A DNA stretch of 64,000 bases, from NCBI GenBank assembly GCA_023053545.1, contig JAKZAN010000158.1, forward strand, positions 1 through 64,000, read 5' to 3'. A model generated the notes under the pieces. That model ran no database searches. It was not told the origin of the DNA and worked only from the letters and a program-made list of their open reading frames with translations. Position 1 is the first letter of the stretch. The number at the start of each line of letters is the position of its first letter. The DNA is from Lepidurus packardi. Lineage: Eukaryota; Arthropoda; Branchiopoda; Notostraca; Triopsidae. This document shows positions 45,341 to 56,825 of the stretch, in pieces. The position numbers and the translations under genes are program-made.

Positions 45341-48030
45341 TAATTCAGTCCGTAATAGATTAATTAAGTCCGTAACGAATTAATTCAGTCCGTATGAAAT
45401 TAATTCAGTCCGTAAGGAATTAATTAAGGAATTAATTCAGTCCGTAAGGAATTAATTAAGGAATTAATTCAGTCCGTAAGGAATTAATTCAGTCCGTAAG
45501 GAATTAATTCAGTCCGTAAGGAATTAATTAAGGAATTAATTCAGTCCGTAAGGAATTAATTCAGTCCGTAAGGAATTAATTCAGTCCGTAAGGATTTAAT
45601 TCAGTCCGTAAGGTATTAATTCAGTCCGTAAGGAATTAATTCAGTCCGTAAGGAATTAATTCAGTCCGTAAGGAATTAATTCAGTCAGTAAGGAATTAAT
45701 TCAGTCCGTAAGGAATTAATTCAGTCCGTAAGGAATTAATTAAGTCCGTAAGGAATTAATTCAGTCCGTAAGGTATTAATTCAGTCCGTAAGGTATTAAT
45801 TCAGTCCGTAAGGAATTAATTCAGTCCGAAAGGAATTAATTCAGTCCGTAAGGAATTAATTCAGTCCGTAAGGAATAAGTTCAGTACGTAAGGAATTAAT
45901 TCAGTCCGTAATAGATTAATTAAGTCCGTAACGAATTAATTCAGTCCGTATGAAATTAATTCAGTCCGTAAGGAATTAATTAAGGAATTAATTCAGTCCG
46001 TAAGGAATTAATTCAGTCCGTAAGGAATTAATTCAGTCCGTAAGGATTTAATTCAGTCCGTAAGGTATTAATTCAGTCCGTAAGGAATTAATTCAGTCCG
46101 TAAGGAATTAATTCAGTCCGTAAGGAATTAATTCAGTCCGTAAGGAATTAATTAAGTCCGTAAGGAATTAATTCAGTCCGTAAGGTATTAATTCAGTCCG
46201 TAAGGTATTAATTCAGTCCGTAAGGAATTAATTCAGTCCGAAAGGAATTAATTCAGTCCGTATGGAATTAATTCAGTCCGTAAGGAATAAGTTCAGTACG
46301 TAAGGAATTAATTCAGTCCGTAATAGATTAATTAAGTCCGTAACGAATTAATTCAGTCCGTATGAAATTAATTCAGTCCGTAGGGAATTAATTAAGGAAT
46401 TAATTCAGTCCGTAAGGAATTAATTAAGGAATTAATTCAGTCCGTAAGGAATTAATTCAGTCCGTAAGGAATTAATTCAGTCCGTAAGGATTTAATTCAG
46501 TCCGTAAGGTATTAATTCAGTCCGTAAGGAATTAATTCAGTCCGTAAGGAATTAATTCAGTCCGTAAGGAATTAATTCAGTTAGTAATCGATTAATTAAG
46601 TCCGTAATGAATTAATACAGTCAGTATGAAATTAATTCAGTCCGTAAGGAATTAATTCAGTTAGAAATCGAATAATTAAGTCCGTAATGAATTAATACAG
46701 TCAGTATGAAATTAATTCAGTCCGTAAGGAATTAATTCAGTTAGAAATCGATTAATTAAGTCCGTAATGAATTAATTCAGTCCGTATGAAATTAATTCAG
46801 TCCGTAAGGAATTAATTAAGCAATTAATTGTGTCCGTAAGGAATTAATTCAGTCCGTAAGGAATTATTTCAGTCCGTAATTAATTAATTCATTCCTTACG
46901 GAATTAATTAAGTCCATAAGGAATTAATTCAGTCTGTAAGGATTTAATTAAGTCCGTAATGAATTAATTCTGTCCGTAAGGAATTAATTCAGTCCGTAAG
47001 GAATTAATTCAGTCCGTAAGGAATTAATTCAGTCCGTAAGGAATTAATTCAGTCCGTAAGGAAATATTTCAGTCCGTAAGGAATTAATTCAGTAAGAAAG
47101 GAATTCAATCAATCCTAAAGAATTAATTCAGTCCGTAAGGAAATATTTCAGTCCGTAAGGAATTAATTCAGTCCGTAAGGAATTAATTCAGTCCGTAAGG
47201 AATTAATTAAGTCCGTAAGGAATTAATTCAGTCCGTAAGGTATTAATTCAGTCCGTAAGGTATTAATTCAGTCCGTAAGGAATTAATTCAGTCCGAAAGG
47301 AATTAATTCAGTCCGTAAGGAATTAATTCAGTCCGTAAGGAATAAGTTCAGTACGTAAGGAATTAATTCAGTCCGTAATAGATTAATTAAGTCCGTAACG
47401 AATTAATTCAGTCCGTATGAAATTAATTCAGTCCGTAAGGAATTAATTAAGGAATTAATTCAGTCCGTAAGGAATTAATTAAGGAATTAATTCAGTCCGT
47501 AAGGAATTAATTCAGTCCGTAAGGAATTAATTCAGTCCGTAAGGATTTAATTCAGTCCGTAAGGTATTAATTCAGTCCGTAAGGAATTAATTCAGTCCGT
47601 AAGGAATTAATTCAGTCCGTAAGGAATTAATTCAGTCCGTAAGGAATTAATTAAGTCTGTAAGGAATTAATTCAGTCCGTAAGGTATTAATTCAGTCCGT
47701 AAGGTATTAATTCAGTCCGTAAGGAATTAATTCAGTCCGAAAGGAATTAATTCAGTCCGTAAGGAATTAATTCAGTCCGTAAGGAATAAGTTCAGTACGT
47801 AAGGAATTAATTCAGTCCGTAATAGATTAATTAAGTCCGTAACGAATTAATTCAGTCCGTATGAAATTAATTTAGTCCGTAAGGAATTAATTAAGGAATT
47901 AATTCAGTCCGTAAGGAATTAATTAAGGAATTAATTCAGTCCGTAAGGAATTAATTCAGTCCGTAAGGAATTAATTCAGTCCGTAAGGATTTAATTCAGT
48001 CCGTAAGGTATTAATTCAGTCCGTAAGGAA
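45341..48030 (+). repeat. AATAGATT-tagged higher-order array
   Basis: The monomer string GTAATAGATT, TTAAGTCCGTAACG, TATGAAATT and then a 32-bp monomer occurs with GTAATAGATT at 45352, 45908, 46320, 47375 and 47819 (spacings 556, 412, 1,055, 444). AATAGATT is a derivative of AATCGATT and is confined to this stretch. Between 46580 and 47100 there is a block with TTAGAAATCG monomers and a core at 46894 that accounts for the long spacing. Confidence 0.75.
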
Positions 48031-48199
48031 TTAATTCAGTCCGTAAGGATTTAATTCAGTCCGTAAGGTATTAATTCAGTCCGTAAGGAATTAATTCAGT
48101 CCGTAATTAATTAATTCAGTCCGTAAGAAATTAATTCAGTTAGTAATCGATTAATTAAGTCCGTAATGAATTAATACAGTCAGTATGAAATTAATTCAG

Positions 48200-50977
48200 T
48201 CCGTAAGGAATTAATTCAGTCCGTAAGGAATTAATTCAGTCCGTAAGGAATTAATTCAGTTAGTAATCGATTAGTTAAGTCCGTAATGAATTAATACAGT
48301 CAGTATGAAATTAATTCAGTCCGTAAGGAATTAATTCAGTTAGAAATCGAATAATTAAGTCCGTAATGAATTAATACAGTCAGTATGAAATTAATTCAGT
48401 CCGTAAGGAATTAATTCAGTTAGAAATCAATTAATTAAGTCCGTAATGAATTAATTCATTCCGTATGAAATTAATTCAGTCCGTAAGGAATTAATTAAGC
48501 AATTAATTGTGTCCGTAAGGAATTAATTCAGTCCGTAAGGAATTAATTAAGCAATTAATTGTGTCCGTAAGGAATTAATTCAGTCCGTAAGGAATTATTT
48601 CAGTCCGTAATTAATTAATTCATTCCTTACGGAATTAATTAAGTCCATAAGGAATTAATTCAGTCTGTAAGGATTTAATTAAGTCCGTAATGAATTAATT
48701 CTGTCCGTAAAGAATTAATTCAGTCCGTAAGGAATTAATTCAGTCCGTAAGGAATTAATTCAGTCCGTAAGGAATTAATTCAGTCCGTAAGGAAATATTT
48801 CAGTCCGTAAGGAATTAATTCAGTAAGAAAGGAATTCAATCAATCCTAAAGAATTAATTCAGTCCGTAAGGAAATATTTCAGTCCGTAAGGAATTAATTC
48901 AGTCCGTAAGGAATTAATTCAGTCCGTAAGGAATTAATTAAGTCCGTAAGGAATTAATTCAGTCCATAAGGAATTAATAAAATCCGTACGGAATTAATTC
49001 AGACAGTAAGGAATTAATTCAGTCCGTAAGGAATTAATTCAGTCCGTAATGGATTAATTAAGTCCGTAATGAATTAATTCAGTCAGTAAGGAATTAATTC
49101 AGTCCGTAAGGAATTAATTCAGTCCGTAAGGATTTAATTCAGTCCGTAAGGAATTAATTCAGTCCGTAAGGTATTAATTCAGTCCGTAAGGTATTAATTC
49201 AGTCCGTAAGGAACTAATTCAGTCCGTAGGGAATTAATTCAGTCCGTAAGGATTTAATTCAGTCCGTAAGGTATTAATTCAGTCCGTAATGAATTAATTC
49301 AGTCCGTAAGGAATAACTTCAGTAGGTAAGGAAATAATTCAGTCCGTAATGGATTAATTAAGTCCGTAATGAATTAATTCAGTCCATAAGGAATTAATAA
49401 AATCCGTACGGAATTAATTCAGACAGTAAGGAATTAATTCAGTCCGTAAGGAATTAATTCAGTCCGTAAGGAATTAATTCAGTCAGTAAGGAATTAATTC
49501 AGTCCGTAAGGAATTAATTCAGTCCGTAAGGAATTAATTCAGTCCGTAAGGAATTAATTCAGTCCGTAAGGATTTAATTCAGTCCGTAAGGTATTAATTC
49601 AGTCCGTAAGGAATTAATTCAGTCCGTAAGGAATTAATTCAGTCCGTAAGGAATTAATTCAGTTAGTAATCGATTAATTAAGTCCGTAATGAATTAATAC
49701 AGTCAGTATGAAATTAATTCAGTCCGTAAGGAATTAATTCAGTTAGAAATCGAATAATTAAGTCCGTAATGAATTAATACAGTCAGTATGAAATTAATTC
49801 AGTCCGTAAGGAATTAATTCAGTTAGAAATCAATTAATTAAGTCCGTAATGAATTAATTCATTCCGTATGAAATTAATTCAGTCCGTAAGGAATTAATTA
49901 AGCAATTAATTGTGTCCGTAAGGAATTAATTCAGTCCGTAAGGAATTAATTAAGCAATTAATTGTGTCCGTAAGGAATTAATTCAGTCCGTAAGGAATTA
50001 TTTCAGTCCGTAATTAATTAATTCATTCCTTACGGAATTAATTAAGTCCATAAGGAATTAATTCAGTCTGTAAGGATTTAATTAAGTCCGTAATGAATTA
50101 ATTCTGTCCGTAAAGAATTAATTCAGTCCGTAAGGAATTAATTCAGTCCGTAAGGAATTAATTCAGTCCGTAAGGAATTAATTCAGTCCGTAAGGAAATA
50201 TTTCAGTCCGTAAGGAATTAATTCAGTAAGAAAGGAATTCAATCAATCCTAAAGAATTAATTCAGTCCGTAAGGAAATATTTCAGTCCGTAAGGAATTAA
50301 TTCAGTCCGTAAGGAATTAATTCAGTCCGTAAGGAATTAATTAAGTCCGTAAGGAATTAATTCAGTCCATAAGGAATTAATAAAATCCGTACGGAATTAA
50401 TTCAGACAGTAAGGAATTAATTCAGTCCGTAAGGAATTAATTCAGTCCGTAATGGATTAATTAAGTCCGTAATGAATTAATTCAGTCAGTAAGGAATTAA
50501 TTCAGTCCGTAAGGAATTAATTCAGTCCGTAAGGATTTAGTTCAGTCCGTAAGGAATTAATTCAGTCCGTAAGGTATTAATTCAGTCCGTAAGGTATTAA
50601 TTCAGTCCGTAAGGAACTAATTCAGTCCGTAGGGAATTAATTCAGTCCGTAAGGATTTAATTCAGTCCGTAAGGTATTAATTCAGTCCGTAATGAATTAA
50701 TTCAGTCCGTAAGGAATAACTTCAGTAGGTAAGGAAATAATTCAGTCCGTAATGGATTAATTAAGTCCGTAATGAATTAATTCAGTCCATAAGGAATTAA
50801 TAAAATCCGTACGGAATTAATTCAGACAGTAAGGAATTAATTCAGTCCGTAAGGAATTAATTCAGTCCGTAAGGAATTAATTCAGTCAGTAAGGAATTAA
50901 TTCAGTCCGTAAGGAATTAATTCAGTCCGTAAGGAATTAATTCAGTCCGTAAGGAATTAATTCAGTCCGTAAGGTAT
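48200..50977 (+). repeat. Tandem duplication, period 1,403 bp
   Basis: Copies at about 48200-49574 and 49603-50977. Checked anchors at an offset of 1,403: TTAGTAATCG (48261/49664), TTAGAAATCGAATAATT (48341/49744), TTAGAAATCAATTAATT (48421/49824), cores 48625/50028, and GTCCATAAGG before AATAAAATCC (48962/50365). One substitution is GATTAGTT against GATTAATT near 48273/49676, another GGATTTAGTTC near 50530. The period is 70 monomers plus 3 bp, from two doubled AAGCAATT inserts and one 19-bp monomer. Confidence 0.85.
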
Positions 50978-53494
50978 TAATTCAGTCCGTAAGGTATTAA
51001 TTCAGTCCGTAAGGAATTAATTCAGTCCGAAAGGAATTAATCCAGTCCGTAAGGAATTAATTCAGTCCGTAAGGAATAAGTTCAGTACGTAAGGAATTAA
51101 TTCAGTCCGTAATCGATTAATTAAGTCCGTAACGAATTAATTCAGTCCGTATGAAATTAATTCAGTCCGTAAGGAATTAATTAAGGAATTAATTCAGTCC
51201 GTAAGGAATTAATTAAGGAATTAATTCAGTCCGTAAGGAATTAATTCAGTTAGTAATCGATTAATTAAGTCCGTAATGAATTAATTCAGTCCGTATGAAA
51301 TTAATTCAGTCCGTAAGGAATTAATTAAGCAATTAATTATGTCCGTAAGGAATTAATTCTGTCCGTAAGGAATTATTTCAGTCCGTAATTAATTAATTCA
51401 TTCCTTACGGAATTAATTAAGTCCATAAGGAATTAATTCAGTCTGTAAGGATTTAATTAAGTCCGTAATGAATTAATTCAGTCCGTAAGGAATTAATTCA
51501 GTCCGTAAGGAATTAATTCAGTCCGTAAGGAATTAATTCAGTCCGTAAGGAAATATTTCAGTCCGTAAGGAATTAATTCAGTAAGAAAGGAATTCAATCA
51601 ATCCTAAAGAATTAATTCAGTCCGTAAGGAAATATTTCAGTCCGTATGGAATTAATTCAGTCCGTAAGGAATTAATTCAGTCCGTAAGGAATAAGTTCAG
51701 TACGTAATGGATTAGTTAAGTCCGTAATGAATTAATTCAGTCCGTATGAAATTAATTCAGTCCGTAAATAATTCATTCAGTCCGTAAGGAATTAATTCAG
51801 TAAGAAAGGAATTAATTAAGTCCGTAAGGAATTAATTCAGTCCATAAGGAATTAATTCAGTCCGTAAGGAATTAATTCAGTCCGTAAGGAATTAATTCAG
51901 TCCGTAAGGAATAAGTTCAGTACGTAAGGAATTAATTCAGTCCGTAATCGATTAATTGAGTCCGTAATGAATTAATTCAGTCCGTATGAAATTAATTCAG
52001 TCCGTAAGGAATTAATTCAGTCCGTAAGGAATTATTTCAGTCCGTAATTAATTAATTCATTCCTTACGGAATTAATTAAGTCCATAAGGAATTAATTCAG
52101 TCTGCAAGGATTTAATTAAGTCCGTAATGAATTAATTCAGTCCGTAAGGATTTAATTCAGTCCGTAAGGAATTAATTCAGTCCATAAGGAAATAATTTAG
52201 TCTGTACGGATTTAATTAAGTCCGTAATGAATTAATTCAGTCCGTAAGGAATAACTTCAGTACGTAAGGAAATAATTCAGTCCGTAATGGATTAATTAAG
52301 TCCGTAATGAATTAATTCAGTCCGTAAGGAATTAATAAAATCCGTACGGAATTAATTCAGACCGTAAGGAATTAATTCAGTCCGTAAGGAATTAATTCAG
52401 TCCGTAAGGAATTAATTCAGTCCGTAAGGAATTAATTCAGTCCGTAAGGAAATATTTCAGTCCGTAAGGAATTAATTCAGTAAGAAAGGAATTCAATCAA
52501 TCCTAAAGAATTAATTCAGTCCGTAAGGAAATATTTCAGTCCGTAAGGAATTAATTCAGTCCGTAAGGAATTAATTAAGTCCGTAAGGAATTAATTCAGT
52601 CCGTAAGGAATTAATTCTGTCCGTAAGGATGTAATTCAGTCCGTAAGGTATTAATTCAGTCCGTAAGGAATTAATTCAGTCCGTAATGGATTAATTAAGT
52701 CCGTAATGAATTAATTCAGTCCGTATGAAATTAATTCAGTCCGTAAGGAATTCATTCAGTCCGTAAGGAATTAATTCAGTAAGAAAGGAATTAATTAAGT
52801 CCGTAAGGAATTAATTAAGTCCGTAAGGAATTAAATCAGTCCGTAGTGAATTAATTCAGTCCGTAATGGATTAATTTAGTCCGTAATGAATTAATTCAGT
52901 CCGTATGAAATTAATTCAGTCCGTAAGGAATTCATTCAGTCCGTAAGGAATTAATTAAGTCCGTAAGGAATTAATTCAGTCCGTAAGGAATTAATTCAGT
53001 CCGTAAGGAATTAATTCAGTCCGTAAGGAATTAATTCAGTCCTTAAGGAATTAATTCAGTCCGAAAGGAATTAATTCATTCCGTAAGGAATTAATTCAAT
53101 CCGTAAGGAATTAATTCAGTCCGTAAGGAATTAATTCAGTCCGTACGGTATTAATTCAGTCCGTAAGGTATTATTTTATTCCGTAAGGAATTAATTCAGT
53201 CCGTAAGGAATTAATTCAGTCCGTAAGGAATTAATTCACTCCGTAAGGTATTATTTTAGTCCGTAATTAATTAATTCATTCCTTACGGAATTAATTAAGT
53301 CCATAAGGAATTAATTCAGTCTGTAAGGATTTAATTAAGTCCGTAATGAATTAATTCTGTCCGTAAGGAATTAATTCATTCCGTAAGGAATTAATTCAGT
53401 CCGTAAGGAATTAATTCAGTCGGTAAGGAATTAATTCAGTCCGTAAGGAAATATTTCAGTCCGTAAGGAATTAATTCAGTCCGTAAGGAATTAA
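50978..53494 (+). repeat. Monomer array between the 1,403- and 1,942-bp duplications
   Basis: Inverted cores are at 51403, 52062 and 53281. Two AGTAAGAAAGG-AATTCAATCAATCC pairs lie near 51583 and 52483, each flanked by AAATATTTCAG monomers. AAGCAATTAATTATG (51329) differs from the usual TTGTG ending. Private changes include GTCTGCAAGG (52103), GTCTGTACGG (52201) and GGTATTATTTTATTCCG (near 53167). No clear internal duplication was seen. Confidence 0.65.
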
Positions 53495-53739
53495 TTCAGT
53501 CCGTAAGGAATTAATTCAGTCCGTAATGGATTAATTAAGTCCGTAATGAATTAATTCAGTCCGTAAGGAATTAATTCAGTCCGTAAGGAATTCATTCAGT
53601 CCGTAAGGAATTAATTCAGTAAGAAAGGAATTCAATCAATCCTAAATAATTTATTCAGTCCGTAAGGAGCTAATTCAGTCCGTAAGGAATTAATTCTGTC
53701 CGTAAGGAATTAATTCAGTCCGTAAGGAATTATTTCAGT

Positions 53740-53830
53740 CCGTAATTAATTCATTCATTCCTTACGGAATTATTTCAGTCCGTAATTAATTCATTCATTC
53801 CTTACGGAATTAATTAAGTCCATAAGGAAT
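53740..53830. repeat. Doubled inverted core, 40-bp spacing
   Basis: Cores at 53760 and 53800 are only two monomers apart. The 40-bp string TTATTTCAG, GTAATTAATT, CATTCATT and core is repeated. The pair recurs at 54421/54461 (first core mutated to CCATACGG), 55702/55742 and 56363/56403. Nowhere else are cores closer than 240 bp. Confidence 0.85.
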
Positions 53831-53845
53831 TAATTTAGTCTGTAA

Positions 53846-53890
53846 GGATTTATTTCTTAAGGATTTTTAATTTTTTTTAAGGATGTAAGG
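53846..53890 (+). repeat. T-rich island, copy 1
   Basis: About 45 bp breaks the monomer pattern: GGATTTATTTCTTAAGG, then GATTTTTAA, then eight T, then AAGGATGTAAGG. It follows a GTCTGTAAGG monomer where ATTAAGTCCG would be expected, and returns to AAATATTTCAGTCCG. AAGG recurs at intervals, so it may be several badly decayed or slipped monomers rather than an insertion. It has no terminal inverted repeats. Confidence 0.85.
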
Positions 53891-54506
53891 AAATATTTCA
53901 GTCCGTAAGGAATTAATTCAGTCCGTAAGGAATTAATTCAGTCCGTAAGGAAATATTTCAGTCCGTAAGGAATTAATTCAGTAAGAAAGGAATTCAATCA
54001 ATTCTAAAGAATTAATTCAGTCCGTAAGGAAATATTTCAATCCGTAAGGAATTAATTCAGTCCGTAAGGAATTAATTAAGTCCGTAAGGAATTAATTCAG
54101 TCCGTAAGGAATTAATTCTGTCCGTAAGGATGTAATTCAGTCCGTAAGGTATTAATTCAGTCCGTAAGGAATTAATTCAGTCCGTAATGGATTAATTAAG
54201 TCCGTAATGAATTAATTCAGTCCGTAAGGAATTAATTCAGTCCGTAAGGAATTCATTCAGTCCGTAAGGAATTAATTCAGTAAGAAAGGAATTCAATCAA
54301 TCCTAAATAGTTTATTCAGTCCGTAAGGAGCTAATTCAGTCCGTAAGGAATTAATTCTGTCCGTAAGGAATTAATTCAGTCCGTAAGGAATTTTTTCAGT
54401 CCGTAATTAATTCATTCATTCCATACGGAATTATTTCAGTCCGTAATTAATTCATTCATTCCTTACGGAATTAATTAAGTCCATAAGGAATTAATTTAGT
54501 CTGTAA

Positions 54507-54551
54507 GGATTTATTTCTTAAAGATTTTTAATTTTTTTTAAGGATGTAAGG
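54507..54551 (+). repeat. T-rich island, copy 2
   Basis: Same island 661 bp further on, with CTTAAAGA in place of CTTAAGGA. The T8 run is unchanged. Confidence 0.85.
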
Positions 54552-55787
54552 AAATATTTCAGTCCGTAAGGAATTAATTCAGTCCGTAAGGAATTAATTC
54601 AGTCCGTAAGGAATGAATTCAGTCCGTAAGGAATAAGTTCAGTACGTAATGGATTAATTAAGTCCGTAATGAATTAATTCAGTCCGTATGAAATTAATTC
54701 AGTCCGTAAGGAATTAATTCAGTCCGTAAGGAATTATTTCAGTCCGTAATTAATTAATTCATTCCTTACGGAATTAATTAAGTCCATAAGGAATTAATTC
54801 AGTCTGTAAGGATTTAATTAAGTCCGTAATGAATTTATTCAGTCCGTAAGGATTTAATTCAGTCCGTAAGGAATTAATTCAGTCCATAAGGATATAATTT
54901 AGTCTGTAAGGATTTAATTAAGTCCGTAATGAATTAATTCAGTCCGTAAGGAATAACTTCAGTACGTAAGGAAATAATTCAGTCCGTAATGGATTAATTA
55001 AGTCCGTAATGAATTAATTCAGTCCGTAAGGAATTAATAAAATCCGTACGGAATTAATAAAATCCGTACGGAATTAATTCAGACCGTAAGGAATTAATTC
55101 AGTCCGTAAGGAATTAATTCAGTCCGTAATGAATTAATTCTGTCCGTAAGGAATTAATTCATTCCGTAAGGAATTAATTCAGTCCGTAAGGAATTAATTC
55201 AGTCCGTAAGGAATTAATTCAGTCCGTAAGGAAATATTTCAGTCCGTAAGGAATTAATTCAGTAAGAAAGGAATTCAATCAATCCTAAAGAATTAATTCA
55301 GTCCGTAAGGAAATATTTCAGTCCGTAAGGAATTAATTCAGTCCGTAAGGAATTAATTAAGTCCGTAAGGAATTAATTCAGTCCGTAAGGAATTAATTCT
55401 GTCCGTAAGGATGTATTTCAGCCCGTAAGGTATTAATTCAGTCCGTAAGGAATTAATTCAGTCCGTAATGGATTAATTAAGTCCGTAATGAATTATTTCA
55501 GTCCGTAAGGAATTAATTCAGTCCGTAAGGAATTCATTCAGTCCGTAAGGAATTAATTCAGTAAGAAAGGAATTCAATCAATCCTAAATAATTTATTCAG
55601 TCCGTAAGGAGCTAATTCAGTCCGTAAGGAATTAATTCTGTCCGTAAGGAATTAATTCAGTCCGTAAGGAATTATTTCAGTCCGTAATTAATTCATTCAT
55701 TCCTTACGGAATTATTTCAGTCCGTAATTAATTCATTCATTCCTTACGGAATTAATTAAGTCCATAAGGAATTAATTTAGTCTGTAA

Positions 55788-55832
55788 GGATTTATTTCTT
55801 AAGGATTTTTAATTTTTTTTAAGGATGTAAGG
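55788..55832 (+). repeat. T-rich island, copy 3
   Basis: Same as copy 1 (CTTAAGGA form), displaced by 1,942 bp. Confidence 0.85.
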
Positions 55833-56448
55833 AAATATTTCAGTCCGTAAGGAATTAATTCAGTCCGTAAGGAATTAATTCAGTCCGTAAGGAAATATTT
55901 CAGTCCGTAAGGAATTAATTCAGTAAGAAAGGAATTCAATCAATTCTAAAGAATTAATTCAGTCCGTAAGGAAATATTTCAATCCGTAAGGAATTAATTC
56001 AGTCCGTAAGGAATTAATTAAGTCCGTAAGGAATTAATTCAGTCCGTAAGGAATTAATTCTGTCCGTAAGGATGTAATTCAGTCCGTAAGGTATTAATTC
56101 AGTCCGTAAGGAATTAATTCAGTCCGTAATGGATTAATTAAGTCCGTAATGAATTAATTCAGTCCGTAAGGAATTAATTCAGTCCGTAAGGAATTCATTC
56201 AGTCCGTAAGGAATTAATTCAGTAAGAAAGGAATTCAATCAATCCTAAATAGTTTATTCAGTCCGTAAGGAGCTAATTCAGTCCGTAAGGAATTAATTCT
56301 GTCCGTAAGGAATTAATTCAGTCCGTAAGGAATTTTTTCAGTCCGTAATTAATTCATTCATTCCATACGGAATTATTTCAGTCCGTAATTAATTCATTCA
56401 TTCCTTACGGAATTAATTAAGTCCATAAGGAATTAATTTAGTCTGTAA

Positions 56449-56493
56449 GGATTTATTTCTTAAAGATTTTTAATTTTTTTTAAGGATGTAAGG
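56449..56493 (+). repeat. T-rich island, copy 4
   Basis: Same as copy 2 (CTTAAAGA form), displaced by 1,942 bp. Confidence 0.85.
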
Positions 56494-56825
56494 AAATATT
56501 TCAGTCCGTAAGGAATTAATTCAGTCCGTAAGGAATTAATTCAGTCCGTAAGGAATGAATTCAGTCCGTAAGGAATAAGTTCAGTACGTAATGGATTAAT
56601 TAAGTCCGTAATGAATTAATTCAGTCCGTATGAAATTAATTCAGTCCGTAAGGAATTAATTCAGTCCGTAAGGAATTATTTCAGTCCGTAATTAATTAAT
56701 TCATTCCTTACGGAATTAATTAAGTCCATAAGGAATTAATTCAGTCTGTAAGGATTTAATTAAGTCCGTAATGAATTTATTCAGTCCGTAAGGATTTAAT
56801 TCAGTCCGTAAGGAATTAATTCAGT

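Larger units (their letters stand above)
53500..54611 (+). repeat. Nested duplication, offset 661 bp (inside the 1,942-bp unit)
   Basis: About 53500-53950 and 54161-54611 match: AATGGATT string (53521/54182), AATCCTAAATA (53639/54300), doubled inverted cores and T-rich islands. The second copy has CCTAAATAGTTT for CCTAAATAATTT, CCATACGG for CCTTACGG, GGAATTTTTTCAG for GGAATTATTTCAG, and CTTAAAGA for CTTAAGGA in the island. The same pair with the same differences is copied again 1,942 bp on, so the 661-bp event is the older one. Confidence 0.83.

Noticed and set aside
53846-56493. T-rich islands as transposon or poly-A tail remnants
   Set aside because: There is no target-site duplication, no terminal inverted repeat and no coding remnant. 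AAGG spacing within the island is compatible with decayed monomers, so I kept it as an unexplained repeat.
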